Shown here: in pieces, positions 42,770-51,699 of the stretch
How positions within the stretch are numbered: the first letter of the stretch is position 1
How the letters are laid out: every line of letters begins with the position of its first letter
Assembly (NCBI RefSeq): GCF_003339505.1
Contig: NZ_QPIW01000020.1
Span: 58,316 to 122,315 of the forward strand
Direction: 5' to 3'
Length of the DNA: 64,000 bases
Source of the DNA: Runella aurantiaca
GTDB lineage: Bacteria > Bacteroidota > Bacteroidia > Cytophagales > Spirosomataceae
Notes under the pieces: generated by a model
Databases searched by the model: none
What the model was told of the DNA's origin: nothing
The model's input: the letters and a program-made list of their open reading frames with translations, nothing else
Program-made: the position numbers and the translations under genes

Positions 42770-44074
42770 TTACGCAATATCGTGGTGCAAAGACTCTTCC
42801 AACATTGGGTGATTGCGTGGAATCAAATTTGCTTTTGTCAATTGACTTGATACCGACCAAATAAAGGCACAGGCAAACAACAGAACAAAACCAAACTCAA
42901 CCGCGCCAAAACCACCGTTTGCTCCTACTGTACCTGGCATGATGTTGGTATAGAAGTCAAAGTAGTGACCTACCAAAATCGACCAGCAAGCTAGTTTCAA
43001 AATGACAGAGGTACGCTTCGAATCTCTCGTCATTAAAACTAGGAAGGGAGCCACAAAGTTTAACAAAATATTGATAAAAAATGGAGCTTTGTAGATACCA
43101 CCATAACCGCTAAAGCGCTCACGATAATAAATAGCTTCTTCGGGTAAGTTTGCGTAGTAAATCAACAAGAATTGAGCAAACCAAACGTACGTCCAAAAGA
43201 TACTGAATGCAAAACAGAATTTGCCCAAATCGTGCAAGTGGCTTTCGTTTACCGCTTTCAAATACCCTCTCTCTTTTAATGTAACGATAGTCAAGGTCAT
43301 AGTAGCTAAACCTGCTACGTGCCAGCTTGCCAATGTATACCATCCAAACATGGTAGAAAACCAGTGAGTATCAATTGACATCACAAAGTCCCACGCTGAA
43401 GTTGAAGAAGTTACGGCAAATACGACCAAGAATGCTGTACCGTATTTGATTGATTTTTCGTAACCGTCAAGACCACCGATTTCATCTTCACGAAGAGATA
43501 GATTACGTACGATGCGCCACAGTACGTACCATAGGCCAAAATAAAGCAGCAAGCGAATAATGTAAAAAGGCTTATTCAAAAAACCTTGCTTACCTGCAAT
43601 GATGGCATCATAATTTGCACTGGCGGGATCCATGATTCCTTCGTGCATCCAGTGATAAATTTTATCGCCAAAAAACACGGCCAAGACAATCATAATAATA
43701 GCCGGAATCGGCAAAAAAGCTGGCATAGCTTCTGGAATTCTTTTGAAAACGGCCGACCAGCCTGCTTGAGCTAAGTAATTATAGGAAATGAAAAACATTC
43801 CAATAATTGAAATACCCGCAAAATAAACACTGTTAAGCCATAGATTGGCAATGATACGTTGCGTCCAGTGGTAGCCGTGAGCTCCGTGGTCATGCTCTGC
43901 TCCATGTCCAGCGGCAGCATGAGCATCATGTCCTCCTCCCTGCGACAACAGGTATGAACCTAGCAGAACAAGTGCAATACCTACACCCATTCCAATAAGG
44001 AGATTACGTTTCGACTCGGCGGTAAACTCAAATTGCTCTTCTACCGAAACAACTTCGTGATGATGTGCGCCCAT
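42770..44074 (-). CDS. actF: Alternative Complex III subunit ActF (quinol:cytochrome c oxidoreductase membrane subunit)
   Basis: 434 residues, NrfD-like polytopic membrane protein with about ten helices (FVMSIDTHWFSTMFGWYTLA; ILLNFVAPFLVLMTRDSKRT). The N-terminus contains a His-rich loop (HDAHAAAGHGAEHDHGAHGY). Together with ActC it forms the membrane core of Alternative Complex III. It precedes the subunit II gene of the oxidase. The spacer to actE (44075-44177) holds a 10-bp inverted repeat. Confidence 0.93.
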   Translation of the reverse strand: MGAHHHEVVSVEEQFEFTAESKRNLLIGMGVGIALVLLGSYLLSQGGGHDAHAAAGHGAEHDHGAHGYHWTQRIIANLWLNSVYFAGISIIGMFFISYNYLAQAGWSAVFKRIPEAMPAFLPIPAIIMIVLAVFFGDKIYHWMHEGIMDPASANYDAIIAGKQGFLNKPFYIIRLLLYFGLWYVLWRIVRNLSLREDEIGGLDGYEKSIKYGTAFLVVFAVTSSTSAWDFVMSIDTHWFSTMFGWYTLASWHVAGLATMTLTIVTLKERGYLKAVNESHLHDLGKFCFAFSIFWTYVWFAQFLLIYYANLPEEAIYYRERFSGYGGIYKAPFFINILLNFVAPFLVLMTRDSKRTSVILKLACWSILVGHYFDFYTNIMPGTVGANGGFGAVEFGFVLLFACAFIWSVSSQLTKANLIPRNHPMLEESLHHDIA

Positions 44075-44113
44075 TATAAAATTGTTATTCGTTATCGGTT
44101 TTATTTGTTATTA

Positions 44114-44160
44114 TTAATTGTTAACTGCTAATGTTTATCTTAATTCAGAATAACAATTAA
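44114..44160. repeat. Inverted repeat of TTAATTGTTA in the actE-actF spacer
   Basis: TTAATTGTTA (44114-44123) and TAACAATTAA (44151-44160) are exact inverted copies. Similar TTAATTGTT tracts occur at about 600-620 and 46816-46890. Confidence 0.5.
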
Positions 44161-44177
44161 CAACTAACGTATTGGAA

Positions 44178-44768
44178 CTACCCCTTTTGTAATTTATGAA
44201 CGTAGTGAACTATTTTCCAACGCTCTTCAGGAGTAACTTGAGAGCCATGTGGCCACATCCGGCCTTTGCCGTGTGTAATCACGTGGAAGATATGACCATC
44301 ATTCATATTGAGATAAGCGTCTGCTTTATAATTCGGAACGCCTTTATACATATCGGCTACAGGGCCAGCTCCATCCCCTGCTTCACCGTGGCAATGCTGG
44401 CAATAACGCAGGTACAAAGCTTTACCTTCGGACAACGTTTTTTCATTGTTGGGGACTGGATTTTTCAAAACGGCTTCGGCAGTAGCTAAATCATCTTTCC
44501 CAATGTTATAAACCATTAAATCAACGCTTGCGCTGTCAAATTTTGTTTGGTAATTACGACGGGAAACTGTCCCAGCAACTGGCTCGCGCATGTTTTTACC
44601 ATCCGCATTGATTGGATTCTTTTCGATTTGAGTATAAGGCTCATACCCAACCGAATTGTACATGTTAGGGGCAAATTCCCAGCCCGTATCATCATGACTA
44701 CGCTGACAAGAAGTCATGGTTGCTGCCGTAAAAAAAGCCCCTACTATTAGTGTATGAATTCTTTTCAT
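44178..44768 (-). CDS. actE: Alternative Complex III subunit ActE (monoheme cytochrome c lipoprotein)
   Basis: 196 residues. The N-terminus has a lipobox (FFTAATMTSCQRS), so it is probably a lipoprotein. One heme c site, YCQHCHGEAGDGAGP (about residue 123), followed by a likely Met ligand in HGKGRMWPHGSQVTPEERWK. It shuttles electrons out of Alternative Complex III. Located between actD and actF in the usual order. Confidence 0.93.
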   Translation of the reverse strand: MKRIHTLIVGAFFTAATMTSCQRSHDDTGWEFAPNMYNSVGYEPYTQIEKNPINADGKNMREPVAGTVSRRNYQTKFDSASVDLMVYNIGKDDLATAEAVLKNPVPNNEKTLSEGKALYLRYCQHCHGEAGDGAGPVADMYKGVPNYKADAYLNMNDGHIFHVITHGKGRMWPHGSQVTPEERWKIVHYVHKLQKG

Positions 44769-44783
44769 TTGTGTATCAATACA

Positions 44784-45311
44784 TTACAACTGTTTAACAC
44801 TCACTTCTTCTGCTCCCGAAGCTTTGATCAGGCTTTCGATCTCGGTTTCCGAAAGTTTATTTTTGCTCAGGTCGATTGCCATTATAAACTTGTTGTCAGT
44901 ACAACGTGGGTCAAACAAAAGCGGTTTTACGGTTGGTCCCAGGCCATTGGAGATGAAAAAGGTAAATGTCATCCCGAAAGCCGTAAACAATACCGTCAAC
45001 TCAAACATTGCTGGTACATAGTTGGGGTAAGAAAGTGGATCTTTTCCCCCGATGACCATCGGCCAGTCGATACCCATTGTCCAAGTTGTAAGTGTTAAGG
45101 CGCAAAGGAAACCTACGACCCCAAAACAAAACGCAGCAATACCAATGCGAGAGCGTGGATGGCCAATTGCCGTATCCATGCCGTGTATTGCAAACGGAGA
45201 GTAAACCTCATAGATTTTTACGCCTGCGCTTTTAATCTTGTTCACTGCGGCAAGGGCAATATCCTCATCGTCATATACCCCTACTAAAAATTTCTTATTT
45301 ATTTCAGCCAT
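44784..45311 (-). CDS. actD: Alternative Complex III subunit ActD (DUF3341)
   Basis: 175 residues from the ATG at 45311 (MAEINKKFLVGVYDDEDIAL). A longer in-frame start at 45437 would run into the end of actC and adds residues foreign to the family. The DUF3341 features are an N-terminal ferredoxin-like fold (ALAAVNKIKSAGVKIYEVYS) and two membrane helices (IAAFCFGVVGFLCALTLTTW; VLFTAFGMTFTFFISNGLGP). It is an accessory membrane-anchored subunit of the complex. Confidence 0.92.
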   Translation of the reverse strand: MAEINKKFLVGVYDDEDIALAAVNKIKSAGVKIYEVYSPFAIHGMDTAIGHPRSRIGIAAFCFGVVGFLCALTLTTWTMGIDWPMVIGGKDPLSYPNYVPAMFELTVLFTAFGMTFTFFISNGLGPTVKPLLFDPRCTDNKFIMAIDLSKNKLSETEIESLIKASGAEEVSVKQL

Positions 45312-45381
45312 TATTTTATCAGTTAGATTCAAGTACTGGTTTTGGCTATTTCTTATGAAAGCAGAATAGCCTGTATCATTA

Positions 45382-46809
45382 CTATTCTGCGTCTTTTTTA
45401 TAAGCAGGTGAAGCCAAACGTTCCGCTTTTGATACACCCGAAACTTTCAATGGCAATTTTTCAGAAGTAGACTTAATAACTCCTTTTACTTCCGCCATGT
45501 TGATAACTGGTAAGTATTTAGAGAATAAGAAGAAACAAGTGAAGAAAAAGCCAAAAGAGAAGATGTAGTCTCCAATGTCAAACATTGTTGGCGAAAACAT
45601 TGCCCAGCTTGAAGGAATATAATCACGGTGCAGTGAGGTCACGATAATTACGAAACGCTCAAACCACATACCAATGTTTACGATAACTGATATGAAAAAC
45701 GTCCATTTAACACTGCGACGAATTTTCCGGCTCCAAAAGAGCTGAGGAGAAATTACGTTACAGGTCATCATTGCCCAGTAAGCCCACCAGTAAGGTCCCG
45801 CCATACGGTTGTAGAAGGCATAGCTTTCATATTCAACTCCTGAATACCAAGCAATAAAAAACTCAGTCAAATACGCTACACCGACGATTGAACCCGTCAA
45901 CGTAATGATTTTATTCATTGACTCGATGTGCTCAAACGTAATGTAATCTTCCAATTTGTACACAACCCGTGTTACAAGCATCAAGTTTTGCACCATTGCG
46001 AAACCAGAGAAGATTGCACCAGCCACAAAGTAAGGAGGGAAAATGGTTGTGTGCCAGCCTGGAATAACCGATGTTGCAAAGTCCATGGATACAATGGTGT
46101 GAACCGAAAGTACCAAAGGAGTTGACAAACCAGCCAAAATCAAGCTGATGTATTCATAACGTGACCACGTGCGTGCCGAACCGTTCCAACCCAAAGAAAG
46201 AACTCCGTAGATATATTTTGACACTTTGTTTTGAGCACGGTCACGAATGGTAGCCAAGTCAGGAACCAAACCTACGTACCAGAACAAACAGGAAACAGAG
46301 AAATACGTCGAAATGGCAAATACGTCCCAAACGAGGGGTGAGTTAAAGTTAACCCACAGAGAACCAAAGGTATTAGGAAGTGGTAACGCCCAATAAGCCA
46401 ACCAAGGACGTCCCATGTGCATAAGGATAAATGAGGCGGCACAAAGAACGGCGAAGATGGTCATCGCTTCTGCTGCACGGTTGATTGAGGTTCTCCATTT
46501 TTGACGGAATAATAACAAAATGGCGGAAATCAACGTACCCGCGTGACCAATCCCAACCCACCATACGAAGTTGGTAATGTCCCACGCCCAGCCGACCGTT
46601 TTGTTTAGGCCCCAAACGCCCAAACCTTCCCACCAGGTCCAGAATAAGCAAACTGTACCGTATGCTAAAACCGCCAATGAAATTACAAAAGCGACTTTCC
46701 ACTCTTTGGTTGGCTTGCCTTCCACCTGCTTGCAGATATCCTCTGTCACATCGGCGTAGGTCTTACCGCCGGTTACGAGAGGGGTTCTTACGGGTGAAGT
46801 AACGTGCAT
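45382..46809 (-). CDS. actC: Alternative Complex III subunit ActC (NrfD-like)
   Basis: 475 residues, polytopic NrfD/PsrC-like subunit with about ten helices ([60 protein letters not shown]). It is the quinol-oxidising membrane partner of the iron-sulfur subunit ActB. The gene lies 93 bp after actB; the spacer contains TTAATTGTT-type repeats and an imperfect inverted repeat (46855-46898). Confidence 0.95.
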   Translation of the reverse strand: MHVTSPVRTPLVTGGKTYADVTEDICKQVEGKPTKEWKVAFVISLAVLAYGTVCLFWTWWEGLGVWGLNKTVGWAWDITNFVWWVGIGHAGTLISAILLLFRQKWRTSINRAAEAMTIFAVLCAASFILMHMGRPWLAYWALPLPNTFGSLWVNFNSPLVWDVFAISTYFSVSCLFWYVGLVPDLATIRDRAQNKVSKYIYGVLSLGWNGSARTWSRYEYISLILAGLSTPLVLSVHTIVSMDFATSVIPGWHTTIFPPYFVAGAIFSGFAMVQNLMLVTRVVYKLEDYITFEHIESMNKIITLTGSIVGVAYLTEFFIAWYSGVEYESYAFYNRMAGPYWWAYWAMMTCNVISPQLFWSRKIRRSVKWTFFISVIVNIGMWFERFVIIVTSLHRDYIPSSWAMFSPTMFDIGDYIFSFGFFFTCFFLFSKYLPVINMAEVKGVIKSTSEKLPLKVSGVSKAERLASPAYKKDAE

Positions 46810-46854
46810 ATTTTTGAAAGTTAATTGTTAATTGTTATCTAATAATCTTTATGT

Positions 46855-46898
46855 AGAGGTTAATTGTTTTGGATTTCTACCCTAACAATTAACCCTCT
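46855..46898. repeat. Imperfect inverted repeat in the actB-actC spacer
   Basis: AGAGGTTAATTGTT and AACAATTAACCCTCT pair apart from one extra base. Adjacent sequence (46820-46836) repeats TTAATTGTTAATTGTTA. No T run follows on the minus strand. Confidence 0.45.
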
Positions 46899-46902
46899 TA
46901 TC

Positions 46903-49900
46903 CTAGTGGCCTCCGTGTTCGGCGTGTGCTTCCTTAGCCGCTGCTTTTGTAGCATCGACGTCCTTGTTACGGATTTTAGTTAAGTAAGAAATCTGCGGTT
47001 TCACGTTGATTTCTTCCAACATTTGGAAAGCACGGCCTTCTTTTTCTTCAGCCAACAATTTCGAAAGTTTGCTCGCAGGATCATTCATGTCCCCAAAAAC
47101 AATGGCTTCTGTTGGACAAGACTGCGCACAGGCAGTTACAATCTCACCATCAACAGGGCGACGACGCTCTTTCTTGGCATTTAACTTACCTTCTTGAATC
47201 CGCTGTACGCACATTGAGCATTTTTCAATAACTCCACGTGAACGAACGGTTACGTCAGGGTTAATGACCATTTTGCCAAGGTCGTTGTTGTAATGGAAAT
47301 CGAAGTTATCGTTATCAAAGTACTTAAACCAGTTGAAACGACGAACTTTATATGGACAGTTGTTTGCACAATAACGAGTTCCTACGCAACGGTTATAAGC
47401 CATTTGGTTGAGTCCTTCGGTACTGTGGGTTGTGGCCAATACTGGACAAACCGTTTCACAAGGCGCATTACCGCAATGCTGACACATCAAAGGTTGGAAC
47501 ACAACTTCAGGATTGTCAGAAGCGATTTCCAATGCTTTCGAACCACTCAAGCTCTTGTCCATTACATCAGCATCTGATGAATAATAACGGTCAATACGAA
47601 TCCAGTGCATTTCGCGACGGTTAATTACCTCTTGGCGTCCTACAACAGAAACGTTGTTTTCAGCTTGGCAACTAATTACGCAAGCACCACAACCCGTACA
47701 AGAGTTGAGGTCAATAGCCATTCCCCATGAGTGGTTAGGCTTTTGATATCCATCCCAAAGTGTGATTTCGGTCGGCGACTTTATACCTTCTGAAGTAGAT
47801 ACGTGTGGGAAATAACGGCCCGCTTTCGAATCTTTTTGGTACTCTGCCAAACGTGCTTCCTGCATTACCGCCCTACGGCCCATTACAGTTTCGTGCGTCT
47901 GGGTTTGAGCAATCTTGTGTGAATCGCCAGTTTTGGTCAGTGTTGCTTCACCTACGCTAAAATTAGCAAAACCTGCTTTGTTTTGGATGAAAGGATACAT
48001 ATTTACCCCTACTCCATTACCTGATTTACCTGCTTTTTCACGACCGTAACCAATAGCAATAGAAACAGTTCCATTGGCTTGACCTGGTTGAATTAATACT
48101 GGCAATTCAACAGATTTACCTTTTACTTCTATCTTAACAACATCGTCTTGTGAAAGACCGAGTTCTTTTGCCGTTTTTTGAGAAACACTAGCGTAGTTGT
48201 CCCAACATGCTTTTGTTACTGGCTCAGGGAATTCTTGCAACCATGGGTTGTTGGCCAGGGCCCCTGTTCCCATCCCTACTTTTTCGTACAGAACTACTTC
48301 AAGTCCCGTAGCAGAAGCTTTATATGAAGCAGTAACAGCTGCGATAGCAGCATCCAAACCAGCTACTGCACCTGCACTAGCGGCGGCAGCAGCACCTTTT
48401 TCTACAACACCATCGTGCAAGGCCTTGGTCCAAGTACCTTCAAAATTCTCTCCACCAAGGATATTGGCTTTCCAGTAATTACGAAGATAGGTGTAAAAAT
48501 CAGGATTTGCACCTGACCATTTCAACAGACTTGACTGTGCTTGGCGTGTTTTATAAATGAGTGAAATAGCAGGTTGTTGTAAACTATAAAAGCCTGCTTT
48601 AGGCTCGGCATCACCCCATGACTCTAAATAGTGAGGAGCTGGCGTAATGTATTTGCAAAGAGATGAAGTTTCGTCGGCACGGTCAGCAAAAGAGACGGAT
48701 AGTTCTACTTTTGGAAGTGCCTCTTTCAATTCAGCTCCGCGAGGATGGTCATATACTGGATTGCAACCATACAGAATAACAGCGCCGATTGAACCCGCCT
48801 TTACGTTATCAATCAAGCCATTCATGGCTACATCATTTCCCTGACGGTAATAAACGGGCGTTCCTAAATCAATGCTTGTGCCATAAGCACCTAAAGCACT
48901 GTTGATAGCATTTACAACTACCTGTACGTTAGGATCATTTGAGCCCGAAACAACCAAAGCAGCTCCCTGAGCGGCTTTCAAATTGGCAACGGCTTTATCA
49001 AGAACTTTATCTACATCAGCACCTAAAGAGGTTCCACCTTTACCGCTTAATTTATTGTAAAGCGCCAATGCAACCAAGCCTTCCTGTGAGGGTTTCACGG
49101 CAGCACGGTAATCAGCATTAGCACCCGTCAACGACATAGTAGTCTCGAACTGATAGTGACGTGACATATCTTTTTTGCCACCTTTTCCACTATTCAATTT
49201 GCGTCCTGCTACGTATTGAACAGAATATTCATGTGGAGCAATCCAACTTCCTAAGAAATCGCAGCTAAGCCCTACGATTACTTTTGCTTTGCTGAAATCG
49301 TACGAAGGAACGATTGCTTTACCAAACGAATCGCCATTGGCTTTTACCAACCCAGCTACCGAGTTAACATCATAAGTAATGTGCTGGGTAGTAGGGTATT
49401 TTGCAGTAAAGTCAGCAATGACAGCTTTGGTAGAAGGGCTTAAAATAGAAGAAGAAACGATGCGAATTTGACCGCCTTTTGCTGCTATTGAAGCCAACTG
49501 AGCCGAGATTTCTTTATCTACCGTATCCCACTCTGCGTCAGCCTCTCCTTTTTTAGGGCCTTTTAATTTCTCGGCATCGTATAAAGCCAACAAAGAAGCG
49601 TGTGCACGAGCACTTACGCCTCCCTTACTTACGCTTGATTGCTTGTTACCTTCAATTTTGATGGGACGGCCTTCACGCGTCTTTACTAAGACACTAGCAT
49701 AATCTCCACCTTCAGCATACGTTGAAGCGTACCAATCAGCGATTGATGGGAACGTATCGGTTGGCTTGTTAAGGTAAGGGATTGATTTTTTGACGGGAGC
49801 GTCACAAGCCGCTAATGATACTGCAGCAAGGCCAAACCCTAATACTTTCAAAAAATCACGACGATCTGAACCGATTCCGTCAACGATGCTTTTGTACTGG

Positions 49901-50013
49901 GTAGAATCATTAGCCTCAAAGCTACCAAATTCGTTATGGGCATTTTTTACAAAAGTCTCGTCATTCCGAAGTTCTTCCAGACCTTTCCAATACCTCTTCG
50001 TTTGGTTTTCCAT
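46903..50013 (-). CDS. actB: Alternative Complex III subunit ActB (molybdopterin-oxidoreductase-like plus Fe-S domains)
   Basis: 1036 residues from the ATG at 50013 (MENQTKRYWKGLEELRNDET); the upstream in-frame start at 50070 would overlap the next gene leftover spacer and precedes the conserved family start. A Tat-variant signal, DRRDFLKVLGFGLAAVSLAAC, ends in a lipobox-like Cys. A large domain of the molybdopterin-oxidoreductase fold follows; in this family it holds no cofactor. The C-terminal part has four cysteine clusters for Fe-S centres: CTGCGACVISCQ, CQHCGNAPCETVCP, YCANNCP with CVGTR, and CSMC with CAQSCP. It passes electrons from ActC toward ActA. Confidence 0.95.
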   Translation of the reverse strand: MENQTKRYWKGLEELRNDETFVKNAHNEFGSFEANDSTQYKSIVDGIGSDRRDFLKVLGFGLAAVSLAACDAPVKKSIPYLNKPTDTFPSIADWYASTYAEGGDYASVLVKTREGRPIKIEGNKQSSVSKGGVSARAHASLLALYDAEKLKGPKKGEADAEWDTVDKEISAQLASIAAKGGQIRIVSSSILSPSTKAVIADFTAKYPTTQHITYDVNSVAGLVKANGDSFGKAIVPSYDFSKAKVIVGLSCDFLGSWIAPHEYSVQYVAGRKLNSGKGGKKDMSRHYQFETTMSLTGANADYRAAVKPSQEGLVALALYNKLSGKGGTSLGADVDKVLDKAVANLKAAQGAALVVSGSNDPNVQVVVNAINSALGAYGTSIDLGTPVYYRQGNDVAMNGLIDNVKAGSIGAVILYGCNPVYDHPRGAELKEALPKVELSVSFADRADETSSLCKYITPAPHYLESWGDAEPKAGFYSLQQPAISLIYKTRQAQSSLLKWSGANPDFYTYLRNYWKANILGGENFEGTWTKALHDGVVEKGAAAAASAGAVAGLDAAIAAVTASYKASATGLEVVLYEKVGMGTGALANNPWLQEFPEPVTKACWDNYASVSQKTAKELGLSQDDVVKIEVKGKSVELPVLIQPGQANGTVSIAIGYGREKAGKSGNGVGVNMYPFIQNKAGFANFSVGEATLTKTGDSHKIAQTQTHETVMGRRAVMQEARLAEYQKDSKAGRYFPHVSTSEGIKSPTEITLWDGYQKPNHSWGMAIDLNSCTGCGACVISCQAENNVSVVGRQEVINRREMHWIRIDRYYSSDADVMDKSLSGSKALEIASDNPEVVFQPLMCQHCGNAPCETVCPVLATTHSTEGLNQMAYNRCVGTRYCANNCPYKVRRFNWFKYFDNDNFDFHYNNDLGKMVINPDVTVRSRGVIEKCSMCVQRIQEGKLNAKKERRRPVDGEIVTACAQSCPTEAIVFGDMNDPASKLSKLLAEEKEGRAFQMLEEINVKPQISYLTKIRNKDVDATKAAAKEAHAEHGGH

Positions 50014-50038
50014 ATATATTAATGAATAAGAAACGTGA

Positions 50039-51265
50039 TTAATAGTGACACTTTGAACATTCCAAACCACCGATATCGGCTACTTTCAACGGCTCCTTGC
50101 TATTGGTTTTGTGTAATTCCACCAATTTGTCGTAGTAAGCGTTGCCTTTGGTATTTACTTCCGTTTTACGGTGGCAGTCAATACACCATCCCATTGTAAG
50201 TGAAGAACGTTGCTCTACTACTTCCATGGTTTGAATTTCGCCGTGACACTGTTGGCACTGCACCCCACCTACATTTACGTGTTGTGCGTGGTTGAAGTAA
50301 GCCAAATCAGGGAGGTTATGAATACGAACCCACTCAATTGGCTGATTTTTTTCAATTGCCGTGTAGATTTTCTGAATTTCGGGTGATTCTTTTTTAATCA
50401 CGCCGTGGCAGTTCATACAAATGTTGGCCGAAGGAATTGTAGCCGACTTACCACGGTTAACACCCGTATGGCAATAGTTACAATCGATTTTGTACTGGCC
50501 TGCGTGTAGTTTGTGCGAGAAAGCAATTGGTTGTTTAGGCGCATATCCCTGTTGAATACCTACACCATACATTCCATCGACGGTTGCTTTGGTTACCATC
50601 AGGATAAAGAACCATACGGTAGCGCTACGAATCGCCGAGTTTTTGCTCAACCCTACCAACCCATCACGAAGTCTGTCGGAGAAAGACGTTCCTTCTGAGG
50701 CAGTAGCTTCGCCACTCACGGCTCTAGACAGGATTGATACGATTGCCATCAATACACCAAGTACCAACAACATCACAATCAATAAAGCAACCAAGATGTA
50801 AGTAAACAAATCGGAAGGAGCAGACTCGCCTGCGGGTGCGCCCGCAGCGGCAGTACCGGCAGCTGCAGCTGGAGCTGCGGCTGTATTTGCTTTTTCAACA
50901 TACGCCAAAATGTCTTTCACTTCTTTCTCACCAAAAGCTGGGAAAGCCGTCATTTGAGCTTTGTTAAATTTGTTGTACAAAGCTACTGCGTATTCATCAC
51001 CACTCTGGATTACCCCGTTTGGATTCTTCACCCACTTAACGAGCCAAGCCAAATCACGGCGTTGTTGAATACCTTTTAAACCTGGGCCTACCACTACTTC
51101 ATCTTGTGCGGAGTGACAAGCCTTACAGTTATTATTGAAAAGCGTTTCACCGCTTGCGGCATCGCCATCCTGTGCCGTTGCTTGTTGGCTAAGCGTAGCC
51201 ATTAAAGCAATCAGTAACGCTTGGGTGACACTGCGCATTCTTTTTAAGAATAAACTAATTTCCAT
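50039..51265 (-). CDS. actA: Alternative Complex III subunit ActA with a fused N-terminal cytochrome c domain (six heme c motifs)
   Basis: About 408 residues from the ATG at 51265 (MEISLFLKRMRSVTQ); the predicted promoter at 51307-51338 excludes the longer frame starting at 51361. After a signal peptide (ATAQ) comes a monoheme cytochrome c domain (CKACH; YVEK end), an Ala-rich linker, a membrane helix (FTYILVALLIVMLLVLGVLM) and then the multiheme part with CNYCH, CMNCH, CQQCH, CIDCH and CSKCH. ActA is described as a pentaheme subunit; these five match it, and the N-terminal site is extra. The gene heads the actABCDEF-cta operon. Confidence 0.92.
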   Translation of the reverse strand: MEISLFLKRMRSVTQALLIALMATLSQQATAQDGDAASGETLFNNNCKACHSAQDEVVVGPGLKGIQQRRDLAWLVKWVKNPNGVIQSGDEYAVALYNKFNKAQMTAFPAFGEKEVKDILAYVEKANTAAAPAAAAGTAAAGAPAGESAPSDLFTYILVALLIVMLLVLGVLMAIVSILSRAVSGEATASEGTSFSDRLRDGLVGLSKNSAIRSATVWFFILMVTKATVDGMYGVGIQQGYAPKQPIAFSHKLHAGQYKIDCNYCHTGVNRGKSATIPSANICMNCHGVIKKESPEIQKIYTAIEKNQPIEWVRIHNLPDLAYFNHAQHVNVGGVQCQQCHGEIQTMEVVEQRSSLTMGWCIDCHRKTEVNTKGNAYYDKLVELHKTNSKEPLKVADIGGLECSKCHY

Positions 51266-51306
51266 TTGTGTATGAATTAACAAAAACATGATACTTCTTA
51301 ACCGTA

Positions 51307-51338
51307 CAAAAGTAATGCACGAATTTATACGTGCCAAA
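51307..51338 (-). promoter_or_regulatory. Promoter of the act-cta respiratory operon, with an inverted repeat in the spacer
   Basis: On the minus strand TTTG (51335-51338), 20-nt spacer, TACTTTTG (51307-51314). The spacer holds GCACG and CGTGC as inverted copies (51317-51321 and 51330-51334), possibly an operator. The leader to the ATG at 51265 would be about 35 nt. Confidence 0.65.
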
Positions 51339-51458
51339 GCATTTCTATTCTTAATTTGCAATAATTCTATTATTTAGATTCTTTCTAATTAAATTTAGAA
51401 ATTAGCTATAAGTATAGCCACAAGGGTTATTTTTATCCAAAATGATGCAAATTAAAAA

Positions 51459-51512
51459 CAAAAAGTACCATTCAGCCTAGTTTAGTTGTTCATGGCTAAA
51501 TGGTACTTTTTT
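51459..51512. terminator. Bidirectional terminator after tRNA-Cys
   Basis: AAAAAGTACCATTCAGCC and GGCTAAATGGTACTTTTT pair with one mismatch, giving a strong stem with A and T flanks. It ends the rpsA/tRNA-Cys transcript before the act promoter. Confidence 0.8.
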
Positions 51513-51534
51513 GAGAAAAGGCACTTTACTTTCG

Positions 51535-51605
51535 AGGTCCCGAGCGGATTCGAACCGCTGTACGAGCTTTTGCAGAGCTCTGCCTAGCCACTCGGCCACA
51601 GGACC
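51535..51605 (-). tRNA. tRNA-Cys (anticodon GCA)
   Basis: Read on the minus strand: acceptor GGTCCTG pairs with CGGGACC (one G-T), the D-arm contains GGCCGAGTGGCTAGGC, the anticodon loop is CTGCAAA with GCA, and the T-arm is AGCGG-TTCGAAT-CCGCT. No CCA is encoded; the 3' flank reads CGA after the discriminator T. Length 71 nt, normal for a Cys tRNA. It lies 94 bp downstream of rpsA on the same strand. Confidence 0.95.
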
Positions 51606-51618
51606 TTTTATTGTTTTT

Positions 51619-51679
51619 TAAATTGTTAGTCTGCTATGACTTTTTACAGCCGTAAATATCATAACAAACTAACAATTTA
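51619..51679 (-). other. 12-bp inverted repeat between rpsA and tRNA-Cys
   Basis: TAAATTGTTAGT (51619-51630) and ACTAACAATTTA (51668-51679) are exact inverted copies with a 37-nt loop. On the minus strand it is followed by A, not T, so it does not look like an intrinsic terminator. It could protect the rpsA mRNA end or mark a processing site before the tRNA. Confidence 0.4.
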
Positions 51680-51699
51680 GCAAGTCAGGGATTGAAAAA

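Noticed and set aside
51266..51361. Longer ActA start
   Set aside because: The promoter boxes at 51307-51338 lie inside it, and a proper signal peptide follows the ATG at 51265.
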